Of a DNA stretch of 64,000 nucleotides, positions 45,929 through 58,110 are shown piece after piece. How positions within the stretch are numbered: the stretch's first letter is position 1; each line of letters starts with the position of its first letter. Both the position numbers and the translations under genes were made by a program. The DNA comes from Anisodus tanguticus (taxonomy: Eukaryota; Streptophyta; Magnoliopsida; Solanales; Solanaceae): the NCBI GenBank assembly GCA_034509755.1, contig CM067545.1, positions 48,725,062 to 48,789,061 of the forward strand, written 5' to 3'. The notes under the pieces are model-generated. The model made no database searches. It worked only from the letters and a program-made list of their open reading frames with translations, and was not told where the DNA came from.

Positions 45929-46924
45929 ATGTCTTCCCCCACGAATTCTGGTTCCTCCACGGACACTTTTAACAACCCCTCTCAACGATCATCATCTTCG
46001 TTTCACCCGGCTTTCGCTGTTACCAACATCAAGAATTCTATTCCTATAATTCTTGATCAAGAAGACTGTCAATATTCCATGTGGACGGAACTGTTCTATA
46101 TTCATGCATGTGCGTACAACGTGCTCGACCATATTGATGACTCTGTTCCTCGTCCCACCGACATTACCGAACCAACATGGCGTCGCCTTGATGCCATCGT
46201 CAAACAGTGGATATACGACACCATCTCGAAAGACTTGTGTACTATCATGAAAATAGGTGCCACGGCACGTGACCTTTGGGTACGGTTGGAAGAAATATTT
46301 CAGGACAACAAAAATACTAGGGGCCGTGTATTTGGAAGAACAATTCAACAATACGCGTCTCGAGAATTTTAACAACATGTCTGAATATTGCAAACAACTA
46401 AAACTCATAGCCGACCAACTTTCCAACGTCGGGACATTTGTTTCTGAAACTAAGATGGTACTCCAATTAGTTGTTGGTCTACCGAAAGGTGAATACGATA
46501 CACTTGCAACAATGATTCAACAGGCCGACCCACTACCTAGTTTCACCAAGGCACGTTCACAACTATTGTTGGAAGAAACTCGACGTGCTAAACAAGAGGA
46601 ACATAATCAAAAGGTGTTAGCCGTTAAAGGGATGACATCACCGGTGACCAACACCACCCCGCCACCACCGCATGACCACCAATAGCAGCAGTCCCGTGGC
46701 GGAGGTCGTGGTAGCAGAGGCTGCGGCAACAACAACAAAGGCAAGGGCTGCGGCAAGGGCCAACGCAATCAGTGGACTGGACAACAGCCAGTCCCGCAAC
46801 TTGCGAATTTCCAGTGGGGCGGACAAAGAACCAAAGATGGCCCAACCAAGAATCGGGCCTCGCCGCATGCCCATACCCGACCGCAGGGCCTGGGCCCAAA
46901 GAACTCGCATAGTCGACTGGCCTA
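45929..46924 (+). pseudogene. Element F gag
   Basis: Start at ATG 45929 (MSSPTNSGSSTDTFNNP). Core: SFHPAFAVTNIKNSIPI, QYSMWTELFYIHACAYN, WIYDTISKDLCTIM. A one-base gain in the AGGGG run at about 46319-46323 shifts the frame; the true continuation is VYLEEQFNNTRLENF and then VVGLPKGEYDTLATMIQ, ending at TAG 46683. After that the Gly/Arg/Asn-rich tail (SRGGGRGSRGCGNNN) is readable without a start. A further shift by about 46925 leads into the protease frame. No CCHC knuckle. It would form the particle shell. Confidence 0.85.
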
Positions 46925-48604
46925 TTGGGCCCTTCTCCAGCCACTAGACAGCCTAGCAAGAAGAACAACAGCCCACTGGTCACGGTCCCAAAGAATAAGA
47001 GCCTCAAAGAAATTGCCCCCCCGGCCGATTTAGGCCAGGCCTACAACACCGTGAACCTTCAACAGCCTGACGAAAATTGGTACATAGACACTGGAGCCAC
47101 ATCTCACCTCACCCGGTCGTCAGGTAACTTATCTCAACTACGTCAGTTAAAGTGTCCTTAATTTATTATTGTCGGCAATGGTCATCACATTCTAATTGAA
47201 GGTTACAATAACACACACACCAAACATCCACACCCGCCTTTCTCCCTAAACCACGTCCTATACACCCCTAACATCATTAAAAACTTAATCTCTATTAGAA
47301 AATTCACTAGCAATAATTTTGTGTCTGTCGAATTTGACCCTTTTGGTTTTTCTGTGAAGGAACTCAATACGGGGAAAATTCTTACACGCTGCAATAGTGT
47401 GAGAGATCTCTACCCATTCACTCAATCTTCCGTTGTCATACTGCAATCACCTCTATCCCTTGCGGCGATCTCTCCCTTAACTTGGCATAACAGACTCGGA
47501 CACCCCGGAGACCCAGTTTTTACTTTTCTTAGGAATTCTAAGCATATTCAATGTAATAATGGGAAAATTGCCCACCACTATTTTTCTTGCCCACTAGGCA
47601 AGCATACTCGTCTTCCATTTATGTCATCAAACAATGTTACTTTTTCTCCTTTTGATATTGTTCATGTTGATCTGTGGACATCTCCGATTGTTAGCTCTTT
47701 GGGTCACAAATTCTATCTAGTATTCTTAGATGATTTTTTACATCTTGTCTGGATTTACCTACTAAAATTCAAATCTGAAGTTTTTGCCAAATTCCTTGAC
47801 TTTCAAAAATTCATTAAAAGACAATTTGAAAAATCTATCAAATCATTCCAATGTGATAATGGACGTGAATTTAATAACTCGGCATTTCACAATTTCTGTT
47901 CTAAACAAGGCATGGTTTTTCGTTTCTCTTGTCCCTATACTTCCTCTCAAAACGGAAAGACTGAACGAATTATATGTACCATCAATAACATGGTTTGCAC
48001 TCTTCTGTTTCATGCCTGTCTACCACCGCCTTTTTGGGTCTATGCTGTTAAAATGGTAGAATCCCTTCTTAATATTTTACCAACTAGCACTCTCCAAAAC
48101 AAGACCCCTACCGAAATCTTATACCATAGACTACCATCATATGATCACCTACGTATTTTTGGATGATTATGCTACCCCAACATAGCCTCCACTGCACCTC
48201 ACAAACTTGCCCCTCGCACTCTGCCCTGTGTCTTCGTTGGTCTATCTCCTAATCATCGGGGCTACTTGTGCTATGACATTGCTACTCGCAAAATCATCGT
48301 CTCCCATCACGTCACCTTTGACGAGACCACCTTTCCTTTTTCAAATCTCCAAAAATTTCAGACCACCGATTACATCTTTCTCGTTGAACCAAGTCTGTCT
48401 CTGGCCATCCAAACACTATACCAATAGCAGCCCACTGTTCCGACAGTCCCACCACTGTCCGCCACCACCCAAACAGATCCCTACTCTCGGTCTAACACCC
48501 CAACAACACCCATGCTGCATCCAGGCGAGTCTCCTGCACCACCAGCAGCCTACTAGTCCCCCAGTCCAGAAAATAGAAGCTCGCAGCCTACCAGTCCTGC
48601 AATA
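46925..48604 (+). pseudogene. Element F protease and integrase, in frame but with nonsense codons
   Basis: The protease site WYIDTGATSHL is intact near 47080-47110. A Gln codon has become TAA at 47159 (before FIIVGNG). The frame continues through DPFGFSVKELNTG, zinc finger WHNRLGHPGDP...FSCPLGK, FLDDFLHLVW, CDNGREFNNSAF and SSQNGKTERI, so all three acidic residues of the integrase remain. TGA at 48164 replaces the Cys of FGCLCYPN. Then come CVFVGLSPNHRGYLCYD and two TAG codons in the linker (48425, 48554). All are single-base changes in one unshifted frame, matching recent decay. Confidence 0.85.
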
Positions 48605-50305
48605 TTGCTGCCCACTGGTCCAGAACCAGTGGACCTACAACCTGCCAGCCCCGACATCCCACTACTGCCCTCTCATCGCATGGAGACTTGTGCACAACAC
48701 GGGATCTTCAAACCCACGGTTCACTTCAATCTCTCCACACAAACCTTATCACCCATTCCAAAAAATCCAAAACTAGCAAAACTGGACCCTAATTGGAATG
48801 CGGCCATGTGCGAGGAATTTAACGCTTTAACCAAGCAGAACACTTGGGATTTGGTACCTAGACCAGACGGTGTGAATGTTATCCTGTGTATGTGGCTATT
48901 TCGTCACAAGTTCAGAGACAGTGGTGACTTAGAGAGGTATAAGGCAAGACTAGTTGCTAATGGCACTAATCAGCAGGAGGGTATTGATTGTGGTGAGACA
49001 TTCAGTCCGGTTGTTAAACCGGCCACTATTCGGACTGTTCTCAGTATTGCTATGGACATGAATTGGCTGATTCATCAGTTTGATGTCAAGAATGCATTTC
49101 TTCATGGGGATTTGAAAGAAACTGTGTACATGCATCAGCCTCCTGGCTTTGTTCAACCGACAATTCCGCAGTTTGTATGTCGTCTCAGGAAGTCATTGTA
49201 TGGATTGAAACAGATTCCCCGCGCTTGGTATGATCTTTTTGCCAGATATCTTCTGCAGATTGGTTTTGTATGTAGCAGGTGTGATAACTCTCTCTTCACT
49301 TTTCACCTAGGTAGCAGCACTGCATATTTGCTATTATATGTCGATGACATTATTCTTACTGCCTCATTTGACGGTTTGAAGAATGAAATCATTGCTCTAC
49401 TCAAAACTGAATTTGCTATGAATGACTTGGGCAAGCTGAGTTATTTTTTAGGTATATCGGTGACCAGATTTGCAGCCACTATGTTCCTGTGTCAGCGTAA
49501 GTATGCAGAAGAGATAATGTATATGGCCAAGATGGCAAATTGTAAAATTATGCCAACTCCGGTGGACTCAAAATCCAAGCTCAGTGCCAATGACGGTGCG
49601 CCAGTTTTTGATCCCACTCTATATCGGAGTCTAGCAGGTGCTCTTCAGTATCTTACATTCACTAGGCCTGATATTGCATATACCGTTCAGCAGGTTTGTC
49701 TGTTTATGCACGACCCCCGAGAGACCCAATTTGCCGCCCTCAAACGTATTATCAGATACGTTAAGGGCACACTAGACTTTGGATTACATCTATACCCCTC
49801 TGCCCCAACCAAGCTACTCGCCTACACGGATGCAGATTGGGCAGGATGCCCCGACACACGTCGCACCACCTCAAGGTACTGTGTATTTCTTGGGGATAAT
49901 CTTATCTCATGGTCCGCCAAGAGGCAGGCCACGCTATCCCGTTCGAGTGATGAAGCAGAATATCACGGTGTTGCTAATGTCGTTGCTGAGATCTGTTGGC
50001 TTCGAAATCTTCTTTTGGAGCTCCAGTGTCCACTCCGAAAGGCATCTATAGTCTATTGTGATAACATATCTGCCATCTATATGTCTCATAATCCGGTCCA
50101 ACATCAGCGGACTAAGAATATTGAGATGGATATCCACTTTGTGCGAGAGAAGGTTGCCCGTGGTCAGGTCAAAATATTACACGTGCCTTTCTCTTATCAG
50201 TATGCAGACATTTTTCCAAAGGGACTACCACGACAGCTCTTCACCGACTTCCGATCCAGCCTTAGCGTTCGGCCTCCTCCTGCTCCGTCTGAGGGGGAGT
50301 ATTAG
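48605..50305 (+). CDS. Element F reverse transcriptase and RNase H (long open segment)
   Basis: 566 codons without interruption. Order: Pro-rich linker; RT start DPNWNAAMCEEFNALT, NTWDLVPRPDGVNV, YKARLVANGTNQQEG, FSPVVKPATIRTVLS and QFDVKNAFLHGDLKETV; then RKSLYGLKQIPRAWYD, and LLLYVDDIILTAS with the catalytic pair intact. RNase H follows: YTDADWAGCPDTRRT, SDEAEYHGVANVVAE, YCDNISAIYMS, KNIEMDIHFVREKV and ADIFPKGLP. The stop lies within the first bases of the LTR. The true polyprotein begins upstream; the ATG used here is only the first after the nonsense codon. The enzymes look functional in sequence. Confidence 0.9.
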   Translation: MLPTGPEPVDLQPASPDIPLLPSHRMETCAQHGIFKPTVHFNLSTQTLSPIPKNPKLAKLDPNWNAAMCEEFNALTKQNTWDLVPRPDGVNVILCMWLFRHKFRDSGDLERYKARLVANGTNQQEGIDCGETFSPVVKPATIRTVLSIAMDMNWLIHQFDVKNAFLHGDLKETVYMHQPPGFVQPTIPQFVCRLRKSLYGLKQIPRAWYDLFARYLLQIGFVCSRCDNSLFTFHLGSSTAYLLLYVDDIILTASFDGLKNEIIALLKTEFAMNDLGKLSYFLGISVTRFAATMFLCQRKYAEEIMYMAKMANCKIMPTPVDSKSKLSANDGAPVFDPTLYRSLAGALQYLTFTRPDIAYTVQQVCLFMHDPRETQFAALKRIIRYVKGTLDFGLHLYPSAPTKLLAYTDADWAGCPDTRRTTSRYCVFLGDNLISWSAKRQATLSRSSDEAEYHGVANVVAEICWLRNLLLELQCPLRKASIVYCDNISAIYMSHNPVQHQRTKNIEMDIHFVREKVARGQVKILHVPFSYQYADIFPKGLPRQLFTDFRSSLSVRPPPAPSEGEY

Positions 50306-50504
50306 CGAATATTTTCCGAATATTCTCCGTATATTTTGTAATTATGATAGATGTATATTTAAGGTAACTTAGGATTCTAATTGTATTAGGAATCAACCAT
50401 TTAAGGTAAGTTAGGATTCGTACTGTATTATGAATCAACCTTTGTACAACTATATATATTGTGAATAATGGAAGGAATCCTAAGGAAAATTATTCAATCT
50501 TACA
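50300..50504 (+). repeat. 3' LTR of element F
   Basis: 205 bp, partner of 45613-45818. The pol stop codon overlaps its first bases. Confidence 0.93.
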
Positions 50505-50509
50505 GAGAC

Positions 50510-51061
50510 TATGTTTTGCAAACAAGATCATACCTTACATAGCAAACATGCTAATTAAAATCAATTTATTAATATTAGAATTTAGATGATTAATACTAAT
50601 TATTCAATAAATTTGTTTGGTTGATACAAGTTAATTTTCTGTTACGGTAAATTGATGAAACAATAGCCAGTCCTAACTTGAAGAGAGAAGCAACTACTAC
50701 TTCTCCATCAAAGGAAAAAAAAGCATCGACTAAATAGAACGCTGTAATAATATTTGGGCCATGAGAGACTCTTTTAAGTATTGCAAAAGAAAGGGCCCGC
50801 TGATAGAGCTGGGCGGGGAGGCGATACTTATTATCAGGTCAGAGAGAGGCATGGCCTGTAAGCTGGCCCCCTTAAAAACCTATTACTTAATAAGGATTTG
50901 TTACGGAGAGCACTTTTAGTATGCGCTGGTGAATGGAAGCCCCCCTATCAAGCAAGAAGGAAGCGACTCTTCCCACGGCGGAGTCACCATTGACTCTATT
51001 TATTATTATGGTAAATCAGTGTATCAAGATGTACACCCGATATTTATTTATATCAAAATAA

Positions 51062-51104
<43 letters not shown>

Positions 51105-53053
51105 CATACATAACAACAAAAATAAATGCAGTGTAATTTCACAAATGAGTTTTGGGAAGGATAAGATGTACGCGGATGACAACAACAATAACATACCCAG
51201 TGAAATTTCACAACGTGAGGACACATACCTTACTCTTTTTTTTTTTTTGAGATAGAAACGTTGTTTCATCTTTTACATATATTTGTATCATTTAATCATG
51301 ATAAATGAATGAAGTTTGAGGTAATGTGAGAATATTTTTTCCATCACTGAAATATGAACTTGTGCGATGTAATTGAATTATGATTTATGATCCTGTTGGT
51401 ACTGGATTGTCTTATTTGGAATCTGTTAAGTATTGGTTGGACATAGAGATTTCCTGCTTTGTCATTTTCAGCGTCATTCAGTGGTTACACAAATCATATG
51501 AATTTACCACAATTCAATCATAATTATTTAAGGTTAAAATGTGTATTAATTGGCTATAGTTTAACGAAAACTTTATGTGAAGACACTCGTCATGATTAAT
51601 TAAATTGGATTAAACATTGCATGCATGTGGATAAATTTTTACGTTCAAGATATCTCCCCTAAATAAAAAGATAGAAAAAGCAAAAAAAAAAAAAAAGAGA
51701 ACTTGAGTTTGGCTTCCGGGCGTTAGTTGTTGAAGAAGAGTTTGCAACTTGAAGGGAGTAAAAGCAAACAGACTTGTCGAAGTCTATAACATGTTAAGAG
51801 TATACTAATAAGTTTTCATGATCATTTGTTTACCAAGATGATAATGTTGTGATTTTAAGTGATAAAACAAAATTATATGACTTCGATGCAAGAAAATTAT
51901 AGTAATTATGTAATCGTACTAGAAATTTAGTTCATTGTATAACGGAAAAGATGAACCAGCAAGAACTTGTCGATGAATTATTGTTTAACGTTATCTTTCT
52001 GTCGTGGTACTCAAAGACGAATTCAAGATTTAAACTTGGTGAGTTTAGCCGTTAAAGTCTTATCACTGAAATTATTACACTTGTGAAATTATACGATTCA
52101 AAGTACAATATTTATTAAATTTCTAATGTTTCACGTATATACATATCTCATATTGAATACTAGATTCGATTGAACCCGTCGCTAATAAGCTAAATTATCA
52201 TCTAGACGACGTGATAGTACTTAATTATGACATTCGTTATTATTACCGATATAAACTGCTGATATTTGACAGAAACATCTCTTTTTCTTTTTTTGAATGT
52301 AGGAAAAAAAGGAAGGAAATATAATGAGAAGTAAAAAAAGATCAGCATATTTATTATTTATCTATAATTTACCAATTTCAATCTTATAAAAGCTTAATTA
52401 AACCGCATGTATTGAGAGGACTAGCCAACTAGAGCAAAGTAAACAACCCTCAACAGAGAGGTATGCAAGTAACTTCTTCTTTATTTCTTTTTGGAATAAT
52501 TTCATATATGATCATTGAACATATTGAATTCAAAATATTTCATACTCTGGAAATTTGAAACTATCATAAAAAAGTTTAAATTGTCCTACATTCTCGTTGT
52601 GTACTATTAATTCGTTTTTTAAAATTCTATATATGTCGGGATGGGGCGTGGGAGACACTGAATATAATTAAATTATTGTTAAAGTGCGTGATGCTTTTAA
52701 ATGGATTTTATAACAGTATAACATTATATTATAGAAGGAAACGATTTAACTTTATGTTTAATTTTCATCTGTTCTCAAAATGGATTTTCGCGTGTTTGAA
52801 TCAAATAAAATGTTCTAGCCCGCATGTTGTGTTCTCAATTCTCCTTTTTTTTTTTTTTATGATATGTTAACAGGTATATCAAGTTTCTAAAAAGATATTT
52901 GATTTAATAGTACAAGAAATTAATGATATGGATCTATGGTCATGTTATTAAATATTTATGATTCTAATCCAATATTTTTTTCATTTAAATCGAGTAAAAG
53001 TGCAGATGATATGAAAGAATAAGCAAATAAATGTACAGCTTTTGGAGGTTACT
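50510..53053. other. Intergenic spacer upstream of the lyase gene
   Basis: AT-rich. The only feature of note is the dinucleotide repeat listed separately. About 52015-52195 resembles a degenerate repeat common in such genomes (gaattcaagatttaaac...). The last few hundred bases may hold the lyase promoter; no TATA box was assigned. Confidence 0.4.
51065..51102. repeat. (AT)19 microsatellite
   Basis: 38 bp of uninterrupted AT dinucleotide. Such a perfect long run is expected to vary between individuals. Confidence 0.95.
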
Positions 53054-54743
53054 ATGGTTGCTTTATTATTCTTATTAGTAGCTGATTGTCATCGTCACAA
53101 TGGGTTAGTCTCTATTTCTTTTATTTAATTTCAATATGTTACTCTTCATTTAATTTGATAGCAAAATTGGTCTTTGAAATGAAATTTAATATGCATTTTG
53201 ACTTGTTATTCTTGATTTGTTCTAAACACAGGCGAAAATTGACAACAATGCCTGCAGTCAATTTGGAGATACAACCTAATTATGTAAATCTATGTCTAGC
53301 AAATATTTGTTCTATGTTTACCATACTTATGTTGTATTAAATCAATTGAACTTTATTCATTATGACATTAAAGTCGTAAAATTATTTTTGTCATATTAAA
53401 GTAACTAAATTATACCCATAAATAATAGTAAAGTCCCAAAACATTACCTGCTATAGGCGTGTTTGGTATGGATTTTCTCATATTTGATTGACTTAAATAT
53501 TTGATTTTTATTCTTAATAAGACATTTTTCTATAATTTCTGAAAAACTAACTTCCCTAACAAGTCATCAAGAGAAGTCATTTTCCGCAACTCTTCCATCC
53601 TACGCCATTTCCAACAAATAGTTTTTACCCCGCACCCTACCCCTCACTCCTCAAAAGTTAGTAACTGTTACATACGTTATAATTTTTGAAAAATAATTTT
53701 TACTTACCAATCATCAGAGAATACATTTTCCAGTAAAGCCGTCTTGATAGGTAGGTTTTGTTATTACAGTTATTAATTTTGGTAGCCTTAGGCCCTTAGT
53801 GTTATAGAAGATAAAGTTCAATTAGACAAAAAATAGTTTCATGACTTTTCATTATAGTACAATTTTCATTTTTTTTTTGGGTTCTGACATTTTATAATGC
53901 ACTCTTTAGGCTACATTGAGCAATGCTTTTGCCACTGTTACGATATCGAAACCAGGTGGTCATGTAACGAACATATCCTATGGTGGTATCAATAATCTAT
54001 TAGACATTAAAAATGTCGAAAATAATAGAGGGTATATACTTACATATTTATATATGTTTTTAGGTTTTTTTAATGAAAAATATTATTAACAGTAATACTA
54101 ATTACATTCTGACGATTTTTCAGGTTTTGGGTTACTGTTTGGAATGTTACAGGAGCTCAAGTAACTCAAAATAAGTAATTAATTTTTACCTTCTGCTCTA
54201 AAAATTTTTAATTAATGAAATCAAATTTGAGACTAAATTTTAACGGATTCTCATTTCGGTCATAAATTTGTGATATAATTGTGACAAACCGTATTTTCCT
54301 CACAAATGTGTAACTGAAATTGTGAAAGATAATCATGTCCTCACAAGTTTTGTTCACATTAATGAATTCCGTCATAAAATTGTCACAATTTGTGACGAAT
54401 TGTCCGTTATAAATATTCTGTCACATATTTGGGTATTTCTTGTAGCGATTAGAAATTAAGTCCTTAAACTTTGGTATATTTTGCAGGTTACCAGCAACAA
54501 GTTTTGAGGTCATAGTGAACGACGGAAAAACAACGGAGCTTTCATTTAATTTTTTTTGGAATGCTTCTCAAACTGATGAACCTCCACTACACTTCGACAT
54601 AAGGTGAAGTACAATGTAAATGCTCAATTTTATTTTCTGGTGAAGTAGAAGATAAGTTTTATACTCAATTTATTTCATTTCGCTTAGTATACTATTTTAT
54701 TATAGTTACCGTTATTTGACATGCTTTGTTATTGCTTTATTCT

Positions 54744-54859
54744 GAGTCAAGAGTCTATCAGAAGCTTTCTACCCTTTCCATTGCAGAGGTAAGGTCTGTG
54801 TATACTCTACCCTCCCCAGACCCCATTTGTGGAATTACACTGAGTATGTTGTTGTTGTA
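54744..54859 (+). mobile_element. SINE with (TTG)n tail in lyase intron
   Basis: Reads gagtcaagagtctatcag, then ggtaaggtctgtgtatactc, taccctccccagacccca, attacactgagtatg and a TTG repeat. This is the body and tail of a SINE family abundant in Solanaceae. The 5' (tRNA-derived) end is not clear, so the copy may be truncated. Lies in the fifth intron of the lyase gene. Confidence 0.7.
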
Positions 54860-55054
54860 GTCTTCCTAATTGAGTGGGGGCCGGCCAGTTTTTCAACCAC
54901 ACCTCCCTAAAAACAGTAAGTGCGGGTCACCCTGCGTGAGGCTCACGCTATTTGAGGTGGCCCAACTCCATATTTATTTGCAAATCCTATAGTGAAATTG
55001 AGACCGCTCAACCTCGGAAGTGATTCGCGTGAAGGAAACCTTGTTTGTCGTATT

Positions 55055-55980
55055 TGTTGGGTCCGAGGCTACGGATAAGCAAGAATATGTAAGAATAAAA
55101 CCGTAACAGCTAGAACAATTCAAACAGTTTCTGGATGTTGCCTTCAATGTTGTGTCAACATCTGAGGCAACATTGTGATAAAACAGCTTATAAACCTTTA
55201 TAGAGTAAATGCAGCGGAAAAGTAAAGAGACACAAGGTTTATATTTTCAAGGGTATATATTAATATATCTCTTGATGGTCAATGACCAAAGAATTGTATA
55301 AATTATATACAATTTCAAATGAATTTCTTTTTACAAGGTTGAACAATAAATGCGAAAAAGAAATTACAAACAAAAATGAAGTCGCAGATGACTTCAGCCT
55401 AAAGTTAAAAGATCTAAAAAGACAAATACAACATCTTCATTACTATTGCTTGAAATATAAGCTTGATCTAGAATCTGGGCAGCAATAGTAACGTGAGACT
55501 AGATGTTGTTATACTACTTTAGGCTAAGTGTGTTGATCCAGTTTCTAAGGTGAATATGCGAGAGCTCTCTTGGTAATTCTTCTCGTTTAAATCTGGATAT
55601 CGATACTCTGAAGTTCCCCTCTATTTATAGTGTGGAACTTCCCTTGAAATCCTCACTGGTTGGTTGCGGAGGCTGAGTAAAAGAAGGCTTCAGCTTGGAC
55701 CGGTTCTTGCTCCTTAAAAAGCTCAATGTTCTGGACTTGGTCTTCACGCTGCTTCCTCACCAAGATTTGACTGTTTCTTTTACCACGTTTTAAACACAAC
55801 ATCATTGTTAGCTGGCCTAGGTCATTTTTTACTCACAGTAACACAACCTGTTTTGGCCGAAAGAATAGGCAAAATCGTTACAGAAATGTTGTCACAACAT
55901 CGCAGGCAACATTCTTATTTTCATAAGATGTTGTCCTGAGCATTTACAGATGTTGTCACAACATCCATCCAACATCAACA
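55055..55980 (+). mobile_element. Probable solo LTR in lyase intron
   Basis: 926 bp, starting TGTTGGGTCCGAGG and ending CCAACATCAACA, flanked by gtatt (55050-55054) and gtatc (55981-55985), 4 of 5 matching. No internal coding region. A TATA-like ctatttatag lies at about 55620-55629, in the same orientation. A short word, ttgtcacaacat or its relatives, recurs near its ends. The family is not recognised. It and the SINE enlarge the intron to 1.6 kb. Confidence 0.6.
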
Positions 55981-56517
55981 GTATCGTTGAATCTATCTAT
56001 TCACAAAATTTTCTTGTATTTCATCTTGAGTTTTATATAGGCTCGCTCCCTCTTTTTCCAAGAATTAATAGCAGATAATATACCTTATTCTCCCGATTAC
56101 TAATTTCACTTATTATGGATGTTTACTTGCTACTACTCAGGCAACTTGTTCGTGTAAACATTCTTTTAAACATAGACGTTAAACTCTTGCTAATATTTGA
56201 ATAACCACTTTTTCAGGTATGTAATGCTACACGACACACCAGGATTTTATACTTATGCTATTGTTGAACGTTTAGCACAATTCCCCCTACGATTATCCAA
56301 CAACTCAATGTTGTGTTCAAGCTTCAAGAAGACATGTACGTATTTTATCTTAAATTTCTTTTTGTTAAATTAAAAAAACAATTTTTAAAAATTCTATTTT
56401 CAATTAAAAAAAGTTGGATGGATATATATAGTTTATTGAAATTGAATATGCTATTTATGAATAGGTTTCATTAAATGGCTGTCTCGGGTGAGATATAATA
56501 TAATCTTTCCATATAGG

Positions 56518-56626
56518 TTCGGAAAATAACCTCTCTACTCCACAAGGTAAGGATAAGGTCTGAATACACCCCATCCTTTCCAGACCCCACCACGTGGAAT
56601 CATACTGGATATGTTGTTGTTGTTGT
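56518..56626 (+). mobile_element. Second SINE with (TTG)n tail, next to broken lyase exon
   Basis: Reads ttcggaaaataacctctc, then ggtaaggataaggtctgaat, tttccagaccccacc, catactggatatg and TTG repeats, the same family as 54744-54859. It begins right after the last readable lyase exon piece, so its insertion may be what ended that exon. A TATA/TG dinucleotide run follows to about 56660. Confidence 0.7.
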
Positions 56627-56954
56627 CATATATGTATATATATATATGTGTGTGTGTTTGTGTTTGAAAAAGTTGGGACATACTCCTATAACGGGGGCGG
56701 GTTGATGATGAGGGCCGGTCAAAAAGAAGGAATGACAAACTTCTAGGTTGATAAATTGTTGATGAAGGGTGTAAACATAGGTTCACATGATACACACATT
56801 TTTGGATTTGAAGATAGCATAATCGAAGGATCAAATTCGTGAAGTATGTTGAGCCAAAATACATAACATGAGTTTAAGTTGTGACAAAAGTAAAATTCAT
56901 ATGTATCTAGATGGGATTACTACGGGCATATATAGGCAGGCAGGAGGACAAAGT

Positions 56955-58110
56955 TGTTGGAAATTTACCTTTGGTGGGGAGGTGCGTCCATCCGTATTTA
57001 ATGACTTAAACACTAGGGTTTCGTATGTTGGAGACTTTGTCTCTTCACACGTGCATAATCTACTAAGTGAGTAGATGACCGTAGGGCCGAGAATCGTCAA
57101 ATTTCATTGAGAAATGAAAGAGATATTGGTCCATGAAGTAAGATGTTTGAGGCATGAAAATATGATGTGGGACAAATCTACCACATCGGTGAGAAAATGA
57201 AGAATTGTTCTCTTTATAAGTCTCAAAATTGGCTAAGGGTTTGGGACCCCAAGGGGTAACCCATGTGTTTGAAGGAGGGAGGACCTAAATGTGCTTGGGT
57301 TCAAGGTTAAGTCCACACGCACGCCGCCGCCGGCGGTCCGGGCTAGGGTCACGGGTCGTGGGCCTTGGGCTATTATCTCTTTGGACCCCAAATTGCTTAA
57401 TATTTATAGTTTGGTCCCTGGAGTTTCTGAAAAGCTGAATTGGGAACGAATAAGACAGAAAGTTTCTGCTTGCCGTTGGAGTTGATTTTTGGAGCGTTAA
57501 AACTCCATTAATCTGCACCTTAACTCCTCCCTACCGCTCTTTTATGTTGCACATTACTTGGCTGATTAACTCCCTCACTAATGGCCATAAAACTGCCATT
57601 ACTTGACAGTTGAGGAGTCCCTCCCCTTATGCTATATATTGGAGCCTTTTTGGCTCAATTGCAGAGATGAATATATACAAGACATATACACAGAGAAAAA
57701 TAGAAGAGAGCACAACACAAATTCTGTCCAAAGCGTGAGCAGAAATAGTGGAAAAAAATAGAAAAATCTTCCTTCATTTTCTATTCTTCAGCAAGTCGTT
57801 TCGTGTTTGTTTTCTTCGTCAGAATCAACCTATTTGCTTTGTAGTGTTGATTAGTTGTTGTTTTATCTTGGGAAACTATTGCCCGTTAACGTAAAAGCAT
57901 ATATACGGGGCAATCTTGTCTTAAAGACAGAGAGACATCTCTCGACTCAGCCCATAGTTATAACAATCCAGATTTAGTGTTTCTTGATTTCAGGTTATCA
58001 AGATTCAACACTCAACAAGCTTGCGATAGTTCTGAATATTGCCTATTTGTTTATCCTTTCGAATCCTTGTAGTATTTATTTACTTCTCGTACTGCTTTAC
58101 ATATCCAACA
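56955..58110 (+). mobile_element. Solo LTR 2, Tork-like copia family
   Basis: 1,156 bp, TGTTGGAAATTTA...ATATCCAACA, with exact target duplication AAAGT (56950-56954; 58111-58115). Very similar to solo LTR 1, including the cggggcaatcttgtcttaaa block, but with an extra stretch near 57500. No internal region lies next to it. Confidence 0.92.

Larger units (their letters stand above)
45613..50504 (+). mobile_element. Element F: nearly intact Ty1/copia retrotransposon
   Basis: 4,892 bp. LTRs 45613-45818 and 50300-50504 differ by about eight substitutions and one indel (about 96 percent identical by eye). The primer site TGGTATCAAGAGC starts at 45819, and the purine tract tgagggggag lies at 50290-50299. 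The flanks are gagat (45608-45612) and gagac (50505-50509), a 4 of 5 target duplication. Both LTRs begin TATTAG rather than TG. From about 46925 to 50305 all of protease, integrase, RT and RNase H are in one frame, broken only by four nonsense codons. Gag has one frameshift and a stop. Same subfamily as D. Confidence 0.94.
53054..56495 (+). pseudogene. Rhamnogalacturonate lyase, secreted, N-terminal exons of a broken gene
   Basis: The family cuts the rhamnogalacturonan I backbone of pectin in the cell wall. Exons, each bounded by GT/AG: 53054-53103 (signal peptide MVALLFLLVADC), 53232-53283, 53910-54031 (ISKPGGHVTNISYGGINNLL), 54124-54174 (FWVTVWNVTGAQVTQN), 54487-54603 (FEVIVNDGKTTELSFNFFW), 56217-56335 (YVMLHDTPGFYTYAIVERLA), 56465-about 56495. 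Reading phase is kept across the splices (phase 2 at all but one). Breaks: one base missing at the C-run 56283-56287, after which FKLQEDM resumes in the expected frame; a Tyr codon replaced by TAA at 56472 (FH-stop-MAVS). Downstream exons are absent or displaced. About 170 of the family's roughly 600-plus residues remain. Family identification comes from recognised motifs, not a search. Confidence 0.82.

Noticed and set aside
46624..47007. 127-codon frame on the minus strand
   Set aside because: Antisense of element F's Gly-rich gag tail and linker; composition is a reflection of the real coding strand.
55282..55488. 68-codon Lys/Glu/Leu-rich frame, coiled-coil-like
   Set aside because: Lies within the probable solo LTR in the lyase intron, shows no family signature and has no paired exons.
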